From an uncultured Actinomycetes bacterium (GTDB taxonomy: Bacteria > Actinomycetota > Actinomycetes > Mycobacteriales > Nakamurellaceae): a DNA stretch of 64,000 nt. Location of the stretch: positions 1 through 64,000 of the forward strand of contig CALANS010000210.1 of assembly GCA_937926105.1 (NCBI GenBank), read 5' to 3'. Below are positions 52,655 through 60,558 of this stretch, piece by piece; the stretch's first letter is position 1, and every line of letters begins with the position of its first letter. The translations under genes and the position numbers were made by a program. The notes under the pieces are model-generated. The model did no database searches, was not told where the DNA came from, and was given only the letters and a program-made list of their open reading frames with translations.

Positions 52655-54262
52655 TTACCGCAGGTGGAACACGACCGTCGAGTGCCCGATCCGGATCACG
52701 TCACCGTCGGCGAGCTGCCAGGTCTGCACCGTGGAGCCGTTGACCGATGTCCCGTTGGTGGATCCGAGGTCGTGCATCACGGCCACCTGCCCGTCGAAGT
52801 ACACGTCCAGGTGGCGTCGCGAGACGGATGTGTCCGGCAGCCGGAACGACGCATCCTGGCCACGGCCGATGATGTTCGAGCCGCGCTGCAACTGGTAGGT
52901 GCGACCGGAGCCGTCGTCGACCGACAGCACGGCCTGCACATCGGCGGCGGGCGGTGCGTAGCCGGGTTGTGCGTAGCCCGACGGTGACGGGGGCTGCTGA
53001 TACCCGGTGCCCGGGGCGGCGGGGGCGGCGTATCCCTGCTGCGGGGGCGCACCGTAGGGCTGGGGGTTGCCCTGGTAGCCGGGCTGTCCGTAACCGGATT
53101 GTGCATAGCCCTGTTGGTCGTATCCCTGCTGTGCATAGCCCTGTTGGTCATAGCCCTGCGGGGCGTATCCCGGTTGTGCGTATCCCGGTGGTGCGTAGCC
53201 GGGCTGCGGCGGCTGTTGCCCATATGCCGGAGGCTGCCCGTATCCGGGTGGTGCATACCCCGGCGCCGGCTCAGGCTGGCCGTATCCCTGCGGTGGGTAG
53301 GCCTGCTGACCGTATGTCGGTTGCCCGTAGCCAGGTTGCTCATAGCCAGGTTGCTCATAGCCGGGTTGCTCATAGCCCGGTGCTGCGTAGCCGGGCTGCC
53401 CCTGTGCGGCCGGCGCGCCGTAAGGCTGCGCTCCGGACTGTGGGTAACCGGCCTGCGGCCCCGACGCCGGGTAGCCCGGGTCGGCGGGCGGCTGCCCATA
53501 CCCGGCGGCAGGATCCTGCCCGGCCGGGGGTTGTCCGTAGCCGGCCGACTGCCCGTAGCCCGGTGGGATCGGCACCGGTTGGCTGTCCGATCCGGGCACC
53601 GCGGGCTGGGCCGAGCCCTGCGGATCGCCCGCCGCCGGGTATCCGGCGGGGGCGGACGGGTACCCGGACGGGTCGGCGCCGGGCTGCGCGCCGGACGGCG
53701 GCTGACCTTGGTGTCCGTACTCGAGGCCTGGTTGTCCGTATCCCGGGTGCTGCTCGGAGGTCGGCGGCGCCGCCTGACCGCCCGACTGGGGGTCGGACTG
53801 GTAGGGATAGCCCGCCTGCTGCTGGTCGGCGTCGCCTGGAGGCTGCGTCATCGGTCCCACTCCTGCACTGTCTGTGGCTGGACGCCGGTCGACGTCCGGG
53901 TCGATCAAAGAGGTGATGCGGAACTGTCCCGTGTGCAGCGCATCGGACTGCTCGAGCGTAACGGCCACGTCACCGAACGTCTCCCAGCCATGCTCGTCCA
54001 GGTATTCGGCGAGCATGTCGCCGAACGCGGTCGAAACGCGGTTGGCGGCGGCGCCGACCTCCGCACGGTCGGTTGGGCCGAGCCGGACGATGTAATGGTT
54101 GGGCGCAATGGTCCGCCCTCCTTGGCGTTGCAGATGGCCGGCGGCCTCCCCCTGCAGGGCGGAGGCAACCTCCGCTGGTTGCACGCTGCCGCCGAACAGT
54201 CGTGCGAAGGTGTAGCCGACGGCACCCTGCAAGCGACGCTCGATGCCCAGCAGTACCCCCAT
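52655..54262 (-). CDS. fhaA: FHA-domain protein FhaA with DUF3662 domain and repetitive linker
   Basis: A 535-residue protein. ATG 54262 follows GGGGAGGTGAGG. DUF3662 (about 1-125) begins [20 protein letters not shown]. Residues about 150-440 form a Gly-Tyr-Gln-Pro-rich repetitive linker built on GYxQPGY/QQGY units. The FHA domain (about 445-535) has [20 protein letters not shown] and [12 protein letters not shown]. FhaA binds phosphorylated partners such as the MviN pseudokinase domain and restrains wall synthesis. It heads the fhaA-fhaB-pstP-rodA-pbpA-pknA-pknB operon. Confidence 0.93.
   Translation of the reverse strand: MGVLLGIERRLQGAVGYTFARLFGGSVQPAEVASALQGEAAGHLQRQGGRTIAPNHYIVRLGPTDRAEVGAAANRVSTAFGDMLAEYLDEHGWETFGDVAVTLEQSDALHTGQFRITSLIDPDVDRRPATDSAGVGPMTQPPGDADQQQAGYPYQSDPQSGGQAAPPTSEQHPGYGQPGLEYGHQGQPPSGAQPGADPSGYPSAPAGYPAAGDPQGSAQPAVPGSDSQPVPIPPGYGQSAGYGQPPAGQDPAAGYGQPPADPGYPASGPQAGYPQSGAQPYGAPAAQGQPGYAAPGYEQPGYEQPGYEQPGYGQPTYGQQAYPPQGYGQPEPAPGYAPPGYGQPPAYGQQPPQPGYAPPGYAQPGYAPQGYDQQGYAQQGYDQQGYAQSGYGQPGYQGNPQPYGAPPQQGYAAPAAPGTGYQQPPSPSGYAQPGYAPPAADVQAVLSVDDGSGRTYQLQRGSNIIGRGQDASFRLPDTSVSRRHLDVYFDGQVAVMHDLGSTNGTSVNGSTVQTWQLADGDVIRIGHSTVVFHLR
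52935..53780. repeat. Degenerate tandem repeats encoding the FhaA linker
   Basis: This part of fhaA is a run of imperfect 12-27-base repeats encoding GY(A/G/E)QPGY and QQGYA units, densest at 53080-53190 and 53330-53390. Such runs can expand or contract by slippage. They are coding repeats, not CRISPR: there are no unique spacers. Confidence 0.8.
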
Positions 54263-54564
54263 GCCTCACCTCCCCGTTCACCACTCGGCCGGCATCGCCG
54301 CCCGCGGGGCGGGTTCACCGGTGCGGCCGCTCGCCGGTCAAGCCCCGATCGTAATGGGGACGGTTGTGCGGCGACGGAGTTGCGCGTGATCACCCCGGGC
54401 GGGACGGGTGTCGCCGCGGGATCAAGTCCATGCCTCGGGGCGGATGCCGGGGCAGCCCGGTGGTCAGCCTCGGGGCCGAGGCTGGATCGTACGGGCGGCG
54501 AATTCCGCGCGGAGCACGTCGCGCCGCGTGTTAGCCTTGACGGCGTTGTTCAGCAGTACTGCCG
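54263..54564. other. Intergenic region, fhaA/tRNA-Leu divergent promoters
   Basis: This 302-base gap holds the fhaA operon promoter and the tRNA promoter. TTGACG at about 54536-54541 could be a -35 box for the tRNA, but no good -10 is evident. The only longer features are GC-rich symmetric stretches; no coding sequence is seen. Confidence 0.4.
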
Positions 54565-54647
54565 GGGCAAGTGGCGAAATGGCAGACGCGCACGGTTCAG
54601 GTCCGTGTGTCCGAAAGGACGTGGGGGTTCAACTCCCCCCTTGCCCA
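54565..54647 (+). tRNA. tRNA-Leu (anticodon CAG)
   Basis: The acceptor stem pairs GGGCAAG (54565-54571) with CTTGCCC (54640-54646), and the discriminator is A54647. Anticodon loop TTCAGGT gives anticodon CAG (54598-54600), on stem CACGG/CCGTG. The long variable arm GTCC-GAAA-GGAC is class II, as expected for leucine. T-arm is GGGGGTTCAACTCCCCC. CCA is not encoded. The terminator that would normally follow appears displaced to 56303 by the inserted island. Confidence 0.95.
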
Positions 54648-54650
54648 CCC
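54624..54650 (+). repeat. Putative attL: tRNA-Leu 3' end
   Basis: The last 24 tRNA bases plus CCC form the left copy of the direct repeat described for the island. Insertion reconstitutes the tRNA here, so the gene stays functional. Confidence 0.55.
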
Positions 54651-54960
54651 TTCATAGGCCCATGTCCGATTAGTTGATCAAGACCCATGTTCGAGGCAAT
54701 TATTGCCTACCGCAGTGGGTGGTGCCCAGTCGCCTCAATTTTCACACGGTGTCGGACCACTCAACGTGACGAGGTTGGGCCGCAGCGATCTTGCTGCGTG
54801 TTGTCAGCACGCCGCCTACTGGGCCAAGGCCTTCTCGATCAGCAGCGTTGCCGGCCCGTCGCAGGGGCGGCCTGCGGTCTCAATGAAGCACACGGGCACG
54901 AACGCGAGGAGCGAAAAAAGCGCAACCGCATTACGCTTACTTCGTAACTGAGGAGGGGTC
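54651..54960. other. Intergenic region upstream of the antitoxin, with a candidate operator
   Basis: This 310-base region follows the tRNA. It contains one short plus-strand frame (54703-54951) with no recognisable similarity. TTACG (54931-54935), seven bases, CGTAA (54943-54947) forms an inverted repeat directly before the GAGGAGGGG ribosome site, well placed for autorepression by the antitoxin. Confidence 0.4.
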
Positions 54961-55458
54961 ATGACACTAGCGATCGCGGCGGAGACGTTCCAGCCGGAGG
55001 CCAGGGCGACGGCGGAGAGCCTCGGCCGGTTCCTGGAGCGGTACGAACTCGGCTCCCTGCTGCTGGCGGCGCCGGATGGATCGACCGTGGCGCTGCCCGC
55101 GGAGTTGCAGCGGCTGCTCGTTGCCGTTTCTCGCGGCATGGCGCAGGACCGTGCGATCACCGTGTCGCCGACGTCCCGAACGTTGACCACCGGTCAGGCG
55201 GCCGTGCTTCTCGGTGTCAGTCGGCCCACAGTCGTCAAGCTGATCGAGTCCGGAGAGCTTCCAGGGGACCGCAGCGGGCATCGCCGCAAGATCGCCTTCG
55301 AGGATCTGAAGGCGTATCAGCGCAAGCGCCGTCGGGAGCAGTACGAGATCCTTGCAGGCCTTGCGGTCGATCCGCTCGGCGATGACGACATCCCGACGTT
55401 GGAGGAGCTCAGGGCGATCCGTGGGGAGGTGGCGGCGGCGCGGCGTGCCCGCTCGTAG
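54961..55458 (+). CDS. Excisionase-type helix-turn-helix protein, probable antitoxin
   Basis: A 165-residue protein with a strong ribosome site (GAGGAGGGG) before ATG 54961. The centre carries an HTH_17/MerR-like excisionase domain: TLTTGQAAVLLGVSRPTVVK then LIESGELPGDRSGHRRKIAF. The N-terminal 65 residues are mostly helical and the tail is acidic then Arg-rich (RGEVAAARRARS). Such proteins are found as antitoxins with PIN toxins. It precedes the PIN gene by 30 bases. It could instead be a free-standing excisionase, but that is less likely with this neighbour. Confidence 0.8.
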   Translation: MTLAIAAETFQPEARATAESLGRFLERYELGSLLLAAPDGSTVALPAELQRLLVAVSRGMAQDRAITVSPTSRTLTTGQAAVLLGVSRPTVVKLIESGELPGDRSGHRRKIAFEDLKAYQRKRRREQYEILAGLAVDPLGDDDIPTLEELRAIRGEVAAARRARS

Positions 55459-55488
55459 CCGTCCGGTTGGGTTGGAAAGGTCGTCCGG

Positions 55489-56100
55489 GTGAGAGCCCTG
55501 CTGGATACCTGCGTCCTGCTGTCCAGCCTGGGCCGGGACCTGCTGCTGTCCATCGCGGTCGAGAACGTGTACGTCCCCTATTGGAGTGACGCGATCCTCG
55601 CCGAACTCGGCGCGGTGATTCGCCGCACGTTCGCCGCCGCCGGCCGCGACGCCGACGCGGCCGGCTACGCGGACCACCTGCTGCGCGAGATGAACAGGGC
55701 CTTCCCCGACGCCTCGGTTCCCCAACGATACGAAGCGCTGGTCGGCACCTTCGGCCTGCCCGACCCAGACGACGAACACGTCGTCACGGCGGCCGTCGTG
55801 TGCGGGGCCACGACGATCGTGTCGGACAACGTCAAGGACATTCCGGTCGATAGGTTGCCGGACCACATACACGTGCTTCCAGCCAGGGAGTTCATCAACG
55901 GCGCCGTTGGTGCGCGACGCGCTGCCGTGCGCCGTGCGATCGGCAACATGGCGCAGCGGCACCGCATCGGCGCGGTCGAGATGATCGGACTGCTGGAGAA
56001 GAAGCAGTGGCTTGGCCATGATGCCGCCGACACCCTGCGCGCCATCGGCGGCCGATCGGGTCGTGATCGCACGCTCCGTGATCCACGGGGAGCGGACTGA
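55489..56100 (+). CDS. PIN-domain ribonuclease, probable VapC-like toxin
   Basis: A 203-residue protein from GTG 55489. PIN acidic residues appear in order: Asp5 in ALLDTCVLL, Glu near 40 (AILAELGAVI), and Asp pairs in PDPDDEHVVTAAVVCGA and TIVSDNVKDI. The fold is a metal-dependent RNase. The C-terminal 60 residues are an extra helical tail. Such proteins cleave tRNA or mRNA when the antitoxin is lost. A hexanucleotide array starts 18 bases after its stop. Confidence 0.8.
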   Translation: MRALLDTCVLLSSLGRDLLLSIAVENVYVPYWSDAILAELGAVIRRTFAAAGRDADAAGYADHLLREMNRAFPDASVPQRYEALVGTFGLPDPDDEHVVTAAVVCGATTIVSDNVKDIPVDRLPDHIHVLPAREFINGAVGARRAAVRRAIGNMAQRHRIGAVEMIGLLEKKQWLGHDAADTLRAIGGRSGRDRTLRDPRGAD

Positions 56101-56118
56101 CTGGCACCGACCCTCGTC

Positions 56119-56166
56119 GTAGGCGTAGGCGTAGGCGTAGGCGTAGGCGTAGGCGTAGGCGTAGGC
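56119..56166 (+). repeat. Hexanucleotide tandem array (GTAGGC) x8
   Basis: Eight perfect GTAGGC units fill 56119-56166. Perfect units of this kind are prone to slippage, so copy number may vary between isolates. It is non-coding on the plus strand and directly follows the toxin gene. Confidence 0.95.
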
Positions 56167-56180
56167 AATGGCTGCCTACG
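56160..56180. terminator. Hairpin formed by the last hexamer, putative terminator
   Basis: CGTAGGCA (56160-56167), loop ATGGC, TGCCTACG (56173-56180) is a perfect 8-bp stem. Its position after the toxin gene suits termination, and any of the eight hexamers could pair with the right arm. Confidence 0.55.
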
Positions 56181-56258
56181 CGACCCGGCCGTTCCAGGTC
56201 GTTCCAGCGCGAATCCGGCCGTTCCCGCGAGGTTGCTGTCCGGTATGAACCTATTTCA

Positions 56259-56284
56259 GGGGTCCAACTCCCCCTTGCCCACCC
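56259..56284 (+). repeat. Putative attR: partial copy of the tRNA-Leu 3' end
   Basis: GGGGTCCAACTCCCCC then TTGCCCACCC matches 54624-54650 with one substitution and one deleted base. No tRNA body precedes it. Confidence 0.55.
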
Positions 56285-56285
56285 C

Positions 56286-56686
56286 ATTAACCTGCGAAAA
56301 CAGCCCCCCGTGGTGACACGGAGGGGCCTTCTCCATTGACACGGGACCACTCTTTGGCGCATGGCAAGCATGCCCCCATCCAGCAAGCCGCCGCTCCCCG
56401 CGGGATCACCCGCGAGGGCATCGATACACCCTGCCGCCTCCCGAGTCTCGATCTGTGCAGGCCCCAGATGCATGACACGAGCGCACCGCGACCGTGCTGC
56501 CGGCGGCACGACGGGTGTCACGCGATGAAACTTGCTGGATTGCCCTATTGCAGGATTGCTCAACAACCGATAACGTCTGGCACTCGTAGGCATACGAGCG
56601 CGGCGCAGGTCGCACGCCGAAAGGAGCCAGCTTTGACGCCAACCTGGTGGAGTCGGACGAGTCCCCCTGACGAAGAAGGTCACGAC
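56286..56686. other. Intergenic region before the peptide-type ABC operon
   Basis: This 401-base region contains the hairpin at 56303 and, further on, the probable promoter of the downstream operon. An open frame from 56336 joins the ABC gene in frame but lacks similarity and a ribosome site. Nothing else is recognised. Confidence 0.4.
56303..56327 (+). terminator. Hairpin, likely the displaced tRNA-Leu terminator
   Basis: GCCCCCCGTG (56303-56312) pairs with CACGGAGGGGC (56317-56327) with one unpaired base, loop GTGA. Such a hairpin commonly follows tRNA genes in actinobacteria. Its place right after the second tRNA end copy implies it belonged to the tRNA before insertion. Confidence 0.55.
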
Positions 56687-58369
56687 ATGTCCGCGATTCC
56701 GGGCGCGCCCGGTACTCCCATGAACCGCCGCTCGTTCCTCCAGTTCAGCGCCGCGGGAATCGCAGTGGCCGGACTCGGCGTCACCGTGGCCGGGTGCAGC
56801 ACAGAGAGCGGTCCAAGTGGCACTGCGGGTGGCGGGACCGCCTCGGCCGGTTCGACCGCCGGGGCGGCACCCACTGGACCCACCAAGCTCGCCGTCGCGC
56901 TGAACGGCGTCTCAGGAATCAAGACCTTCAACCAAGGCCTGGCGTATGACGGCGCGAGCTGGTTCCTCGGAACGAGCATCTTTAGCCGTCTCGTCGTCAT
57001 GGACTACGGTCCCGACTTTGCTATCCACCCGCAGCTTGCAGATACGTGGGAGGTCAACGACGACGCCACCATGTACACGTTCAATCTCGTCAAGAACGCG
57101 AAGTGGCACGATGGCGAGCCCGTCACGTCCAAGGATGTGAAGAGCTCCTACGAGGGATTCGTGAAGTATGCGGGGCCGGCCGCAGCGATGCTACGGAACA
57201 TCGAGTCGATCGAAACGCCTGACGACTACACGGTAGTGTTCAACATGAGCGAACCGGACGCTGCGTTGATGTATGGGATTGCCACCTACCCCCGGACCCC
57301 GATTCTCCCCGCTCATCTGTATGACGGAACCGACTGGACCGCCAACGAGCACAACCTCAAACCGATCGGCTCGGGGCCGTTCAAATTCGTGAGCCTCGAC
57401 AGCACACAGGTGGTGATGCAGCGGAATGACGACTACTTCGGTGACAAGCCCTACATCACTGATGTCGTGGCACAGTTCGTCCCCGAGCAGCAGACAGCGA
57501 TTGAGGGCGTGAAGGCCGGCCAGTTCCACTGCCTGCACACTCCGCCGGCCCTAGGCCAGATCACGCAGCTGCGGGATGTCGGTGTCAAGGTCGAGGCGCC
57601 TCCCGGACCGTGGATGTGCTATCTGGGCATGAACGCCAGCAGGTCACAACTGGCAAACCCTGAAGTCCGCAAGGCATTGCTCTACGCCGTCAACCGAGAC
57701 GACGTCACGGCAAAGGCCTCTGGTGGCGCCGGAAAAGCCGCGCAGAACCCTTACGTCTCCGGGATCAGCTGGGCGTTCGACCCCACGCTCAGCTACCCGA
57801 GCCACGACCCGAAGAAGGCAGGGGAACTGCTTGACGCGGCGGGCTTCCCGATGAAGGGTGACTCCCGCTTCGGCCTCTCGTTGATCGTGTCCACCGCGCA
57901 GCAGTTCTATGTCGACGCTGCCAATGTCGTGTCGGCGCAACTCGCGCAGGTGGGTATCACGGTCGACATCCAGCAAATGGACGATGCGGCTTTCCAAGCC
58001 GCTGCGCCAAAGCTCAAGCACGATCTGGTGATCTATGCGCTCTGGATAGGCCCAGACCCCAACGAGTGGAACCAGCTGCTCCGGACCGTCGACGCCGACG
58101 CGGGAACGGGCTTCCGCAACTGGTTCGCATATAGCAACAAGACGGTCGACGGCCTATTCGATCAAGGCGTCCAGTTCTCGAGTCAAGACGCGCGCAAGGA
58201 GTACTACAACAAGATCGCGAAGATTGTTGCGGATGATTTGCCCTACATAGGCATGTTCGAGGCACCCTACTCCTTCGCCCATACCGGCGACTTCGAGGGC
58301 TTTTTCTCGCAAGACGGAACGATCTCCTACCGAATGGACCTCACCAAGGTGCGGCCGGCAGCGAAGTAG
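56687..58369 (+). CDS. Oligopeptide/dipeptide-type ABC substrate-binding lipoprotein (SBP family 5)
   Basis: A 560-residue binding protein. ATG 56687 follows AAGAAGG. The twin-arginine lipoprotein signal MNRRSFLQFSAAGIAVAGLG ends with VAGC, so it is exported folded and lipid-anchored. Mature features include NGVSGIKTFNQGLAYDGASW, FNLVKNAKWHDGEPVTSKDV (the family-5 WHDGxPxTxxDV motif) and VRKALLYAVNRDDVT. It heads an operon with three deacylase genes, two permeases and an ATPase gene, so its ligand is probably an N-acylated amino acid or peptide. Confidence 0.92.
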   Translation: MSAIPGAPGTPMNRRSFLQFSAAGIAVAGLGVTVAGCSTESGPSGTAGGGTASAGSTAGAAPTGPTKLAVALNGVSGIKTFNQGLAYDGASWFLGTSIFSRLVVMDYGPDFAIHPQLADTWEVNDDATMYTFNLVKNAKWHDGEPVTSKDVKSSYEGFVKYAGPAAAMLRNIESIETPDDYTVVFNMSEPDAALMYGIATYPRTPILPAHLYDGTDWTANEHNLKPIGSGPFKFVSLDSTQVVMQRNDDYFGDKPYITDVVAQFVPEQQTAIEGVKAGQFHCLHTPPALGQITQLRDVGVKVEAPPGPWMCYLGMNASRSQLANPEVRKALLYAVNRDDVTAKASGGAGKAAQNPYVSGISWAFDPTLSYPSHDPKKAGELLDAAGFPMKGDSRFGLSLIVSTAQQFYVDAANVVSAQLAQVGITVDIQQMDDAAFQAAAPKLKHDLVIYALWIGPDPNEWNQLLRTVDADAGTGFRNWFAYSNKTVDGLFDQGVQFSSQDARKEYYNKIAKIVADDLPYIGMFEAPYSFAHTGDFEGFFSQDGTISYRMDLTKVRPAAK

Positions 58370-58436
58370 TCCGATCGGAAACGGCAGGTCAATGTCGGTT
58401 CGCCTGGCCGCTCCGACGTGCGGATGAAGGGTACCC

Positions 58437-59429
58437 ATGTTTGAAACGCTCGGCGTCACATGTGCGCGCGGATCGAAAGCCGCAGGCCGGCCGGTGATCG
58501 GCGAGACCCGGGACGGATCGCCGATCACCCTCCCTGTGCGGATCGTTCACGGCGCCTCGGATGGCCCCGTCATCAGCCTCACCGGTGTGATCCACGGGGA
58601 TGAGCTGAACGGGTGGGCGGCAATCAACCGGATCTGTGACGGGGTCGATCCGACGGAGCTGTCCGGCACCATCGTCGCGTTCCCTCTGGCGAACCCGTTT
58701 GCGTTCGCGACCAAAAGCCGCGCGTCCGAGCTGGACTATGAGCGTCTCAACTTAAACCGCGTCTTTCCCGGCCATCCCGATGGGCTCATCACGGAGCGTG
58801 TCGCGGCCGCGATCTACTCTGGAGGTATCGAGAGGGCCGATTTCCATATCGATTTCCACGAAGGCGGTTACGACTTCATCGCCCGGTATCTCATCGTCAA
58901 AGTGTCCGGAGATCCGACTTTGGACCAACGCAGCCTGCGGATGGCGCAAGCCTTTGGCCATGGAGTACCGATCAACCGGATCACGATGAAGCCAAACGAC
59001 AGGATCCTCGGACGAGCGGGTTCGTCCACCACATGTGCCAACGGGCTGGGAATACCGTCCATCTGCAACGAACTCGGCGGCGGTGGGCGGCTATGGCCGG
59101 ACCATGTGACAACCTCCGCCAATGGCGCTAGCAACGTCATGAGGGACCTGGGTATGTTGTCCGGCGAGCCTGTGTTGGAAGCCAATGATCAGTTCATTGC
59201 CTCGGCGAGCACCTGGCCGCGACCCAAGCACGGTGGCTTCTGGGAACAGATCGTCCATCTCGGCGAGACCGTCGAAGAGGGTGCACTCCTCGGCCGCATA
59301 CGTAACGGATTCGGTGAGGTAGTCGAAGAGCTATTTGCTCCACACCGATGCGTCATCCTCGATATTCGCAATTCCGCCGCGATCATGACAGGCGAATGGG
59401 CCGTGAACTGCGCTTGGCAGGACGGGTGA
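58437..59429 (+). CDS. AstE/aspartoacylase-like zinc deacylase, paralogue 1
   Basis: A 330-residue zinc carboxypeptidase-fold deacylase. Metal ligands are His53 and Glu56 in HGDELNGW, and His141 in HIDFHEGGYDF. Other family blocks are LNLNRVFPGHPDGLITERVA and IPSICNELGGGGRLWPDHVT. The C-terminal beta domain ends ILDIRNSAAIMTGEWAVNC. The family removes acyl groups from N-acyl amino acids (succinylglutamate, N-acetylaspartate). AGGG precedes ATG 58437. Two close paralogues follow in tandem. A cytoplasmic location is expected, since no signal peptide is seen. Confidence 0.88.
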   Translation: MFETLGVTCARGSKAAGRPVIGETRDGSPITLPVRIVHGASDGPVISLTGVIHGDELNGWAAINRICDGVDPTELSGTIVAFPLANPFAFATKSRASELDYERLNLNRVFPGHPDGLITERVAAAIYSGGIERADFHIDFHEGGYDFIARYLIVKVSGDPTLDQRSLRMAQAFGHGVPINRITMKPNDRILGRAGSSTTCANGLGIPSICNELGGGGRLWPDHVTTSANGASNVMRDLGMLSGEPVLEANDQFIASASTWPRPKHGGFWEQIVHLGETVEEGALLGRIRNGFGEVVEELFAPHRCVILDIRNSAAIMTGEWAVNCAWQDG

Positions 59430-59486
59430 CGTGCGCCGTCGAGAAACTCTGACGCACGACAACACGAAGAACTGACACGACCAGGA

Positions 59487-60485
59487 GTGAAAATGTTCGA
59501 GACACTTGGTGTGCGCTGTGCCACTGGTTCCAAGGCGGAAGGGCGACCTGTTGTAGGTGAGACTCGAGACGGCTCGGAAGTAACCCTGCCGGTGCGAATT
59601 GTCAGCGGTGCGACTGACGGTCCAGTAGTGTGCCTCACCGGCATGGTGCATGGCGACGAACTCAACGGATGGGCGGCGATCAACCGAATTTGCGACGAGC
59701 TGGAGCCGGCCGGGCTCACCGGAACAGTGGTGGCATTCCCGATGTCGAACCCATTCGCCTTCATGTCCAAGAGCCGCATCGCCGAGTTGGACTACGAGCG
59801 GCTGAATCTCAACCGAGTGTTCCCCGGCAGTCCCAACGGCCTGATCACCGAGCGAATCGCTGACGCGATCTACAGCGGAGGGATCAAGAGGGCCAACTAC
59901 CACATGGACTTTCATGAAGGTGGTTACGACTTCATCGCCCGGTACCTCATAGTCGATGACACAGACAGTGCGGAAGTCAGAGCGCAAAGCATGCAGATGG
60001 CGCGGGCGTTCGGCCTTGGCATTCCGATCAATATGATCACGCTCACTCCACAGGCGCGCGTCCTCGGTCGAGGCGCCACGGCCAACGGAGTTGCGAACGC
60101 GCTCGGCATTCCATCGATCTGCAACGAACTCGGCGGAGCCGGTCGACTGTGGCCCGAGCATGTGGACAGTGCCGTGATAGGAGCCCAGAATGTGATGAAG
60201 GACATTGGCATGCTACCCGGCGAGCCGGTAGTCGTTGAAGCTACGCAACACGTCGGCACGAATAGTTGGTGGCCACGCCCGAGCCGGAGTGGCTTCTGGG
60301 AGCAGGTCGTCGACCTTGGTGACGTCGTAGAAGAGGGTGCCCCAGTGGGCTACGTGCGCGACGCATTCGGTCGGGTGGTCGAAGAGTTGGTAGCGCCGCA
60401 TCGCTCCGTCATTTTCGACATCCGAAACTCGGCCGCAATCATGACGGGAGAATGGACCGTGCATTGCGGGCGCATCGTGAGCTAG
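59487..60485 (+). CDS. AstE/aspartoacylase-like zinc deacylase, paralogue 2
   Basis: A 332-residue paralogue, collinear with paralogue 1: His53 and Glu56 in HGDELNGW and His141 in MDFHEGGYDF are all kept. FIARYLIVDDTDSAEVRAQS and the 200-210 loop (ARVLGRGATANGVANA) are where it departs most, so specificity probably differs there. AGGAG precedes ATG 59487, and it starts 57 bases after paralogue 1. Confidence 0.88.
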   Translation: MKMFETLGVRCATGSKAEGRPVVGETRDGSEVTLPVRIVSGATDGPVVCLTGMVHGDELNGWAAINRICDELEPAGLTGTVVAFPMSNPFAFMSKSRIAELDYERLNLNRVFPGSPNGLITERIADAIYSGGIKRANYHMDFHEGGYDFIARYLIVDDTDSAEVRAQSMQMARAFGLGIPINMITLTPQARVLGRGATANGVANALGIPSICNELGGAGRLWPEHVDSAVIGAQNVMKDIGMLPGEPVVVEATQHVGTNSWWPRPSRSGFWEQVVDLGDVVEEGAPVGYVRDAFGRVVEELVAPHRSVIFDIRNSAAIMTGEWTVHCGRIVS

Positions 60486-60558
60486 CCCTTGGCAAGGCAC
60501 GGTTTAGACCAACACAGAGAAATAGAAGCAAACAATATAGTGAGGAGCCAGGCTGTCC

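Larger units (their letters stand above)
54565..56284 (+). mobile_element. Small genomic island at tRNA-Leu, bounded by a partial tRNA 3' copy
   Basis: The tRNA 3' end 54624-54650 is repeated at 56259-56284 with one substitution and one missing base (both read CAACTCCCCC...TTGCCCACCC). The second copy has no tRNA body upstream. A hairpin resembling a tRNA terminator follows the second copy. Between the copies is a toxin-antitoxin-like pair and no integrase, so it looks like a remnant of an element integrated at the tRNA. Confidence 0.6.

Noticed and set aside
52935..53780. CRISPR-like repetition
   Set aside because: The repeats are coding (Gly-Tyr-Gln-Pro) and contiguous, without unique spacers or cas genes.
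54703..54951. 82-codon frame between the tRNA and the antitoxin gene
   Set aside because: No ribosome site, no recognisable similarity, and it overlaps the probable promoter/operator of the antitoxin gene.
56259..56284. Second tRNA-Leu gene
   Set aside because: Only the T-arm and acceptor 3' half are present; no anticodon or D-arm lies upstream.
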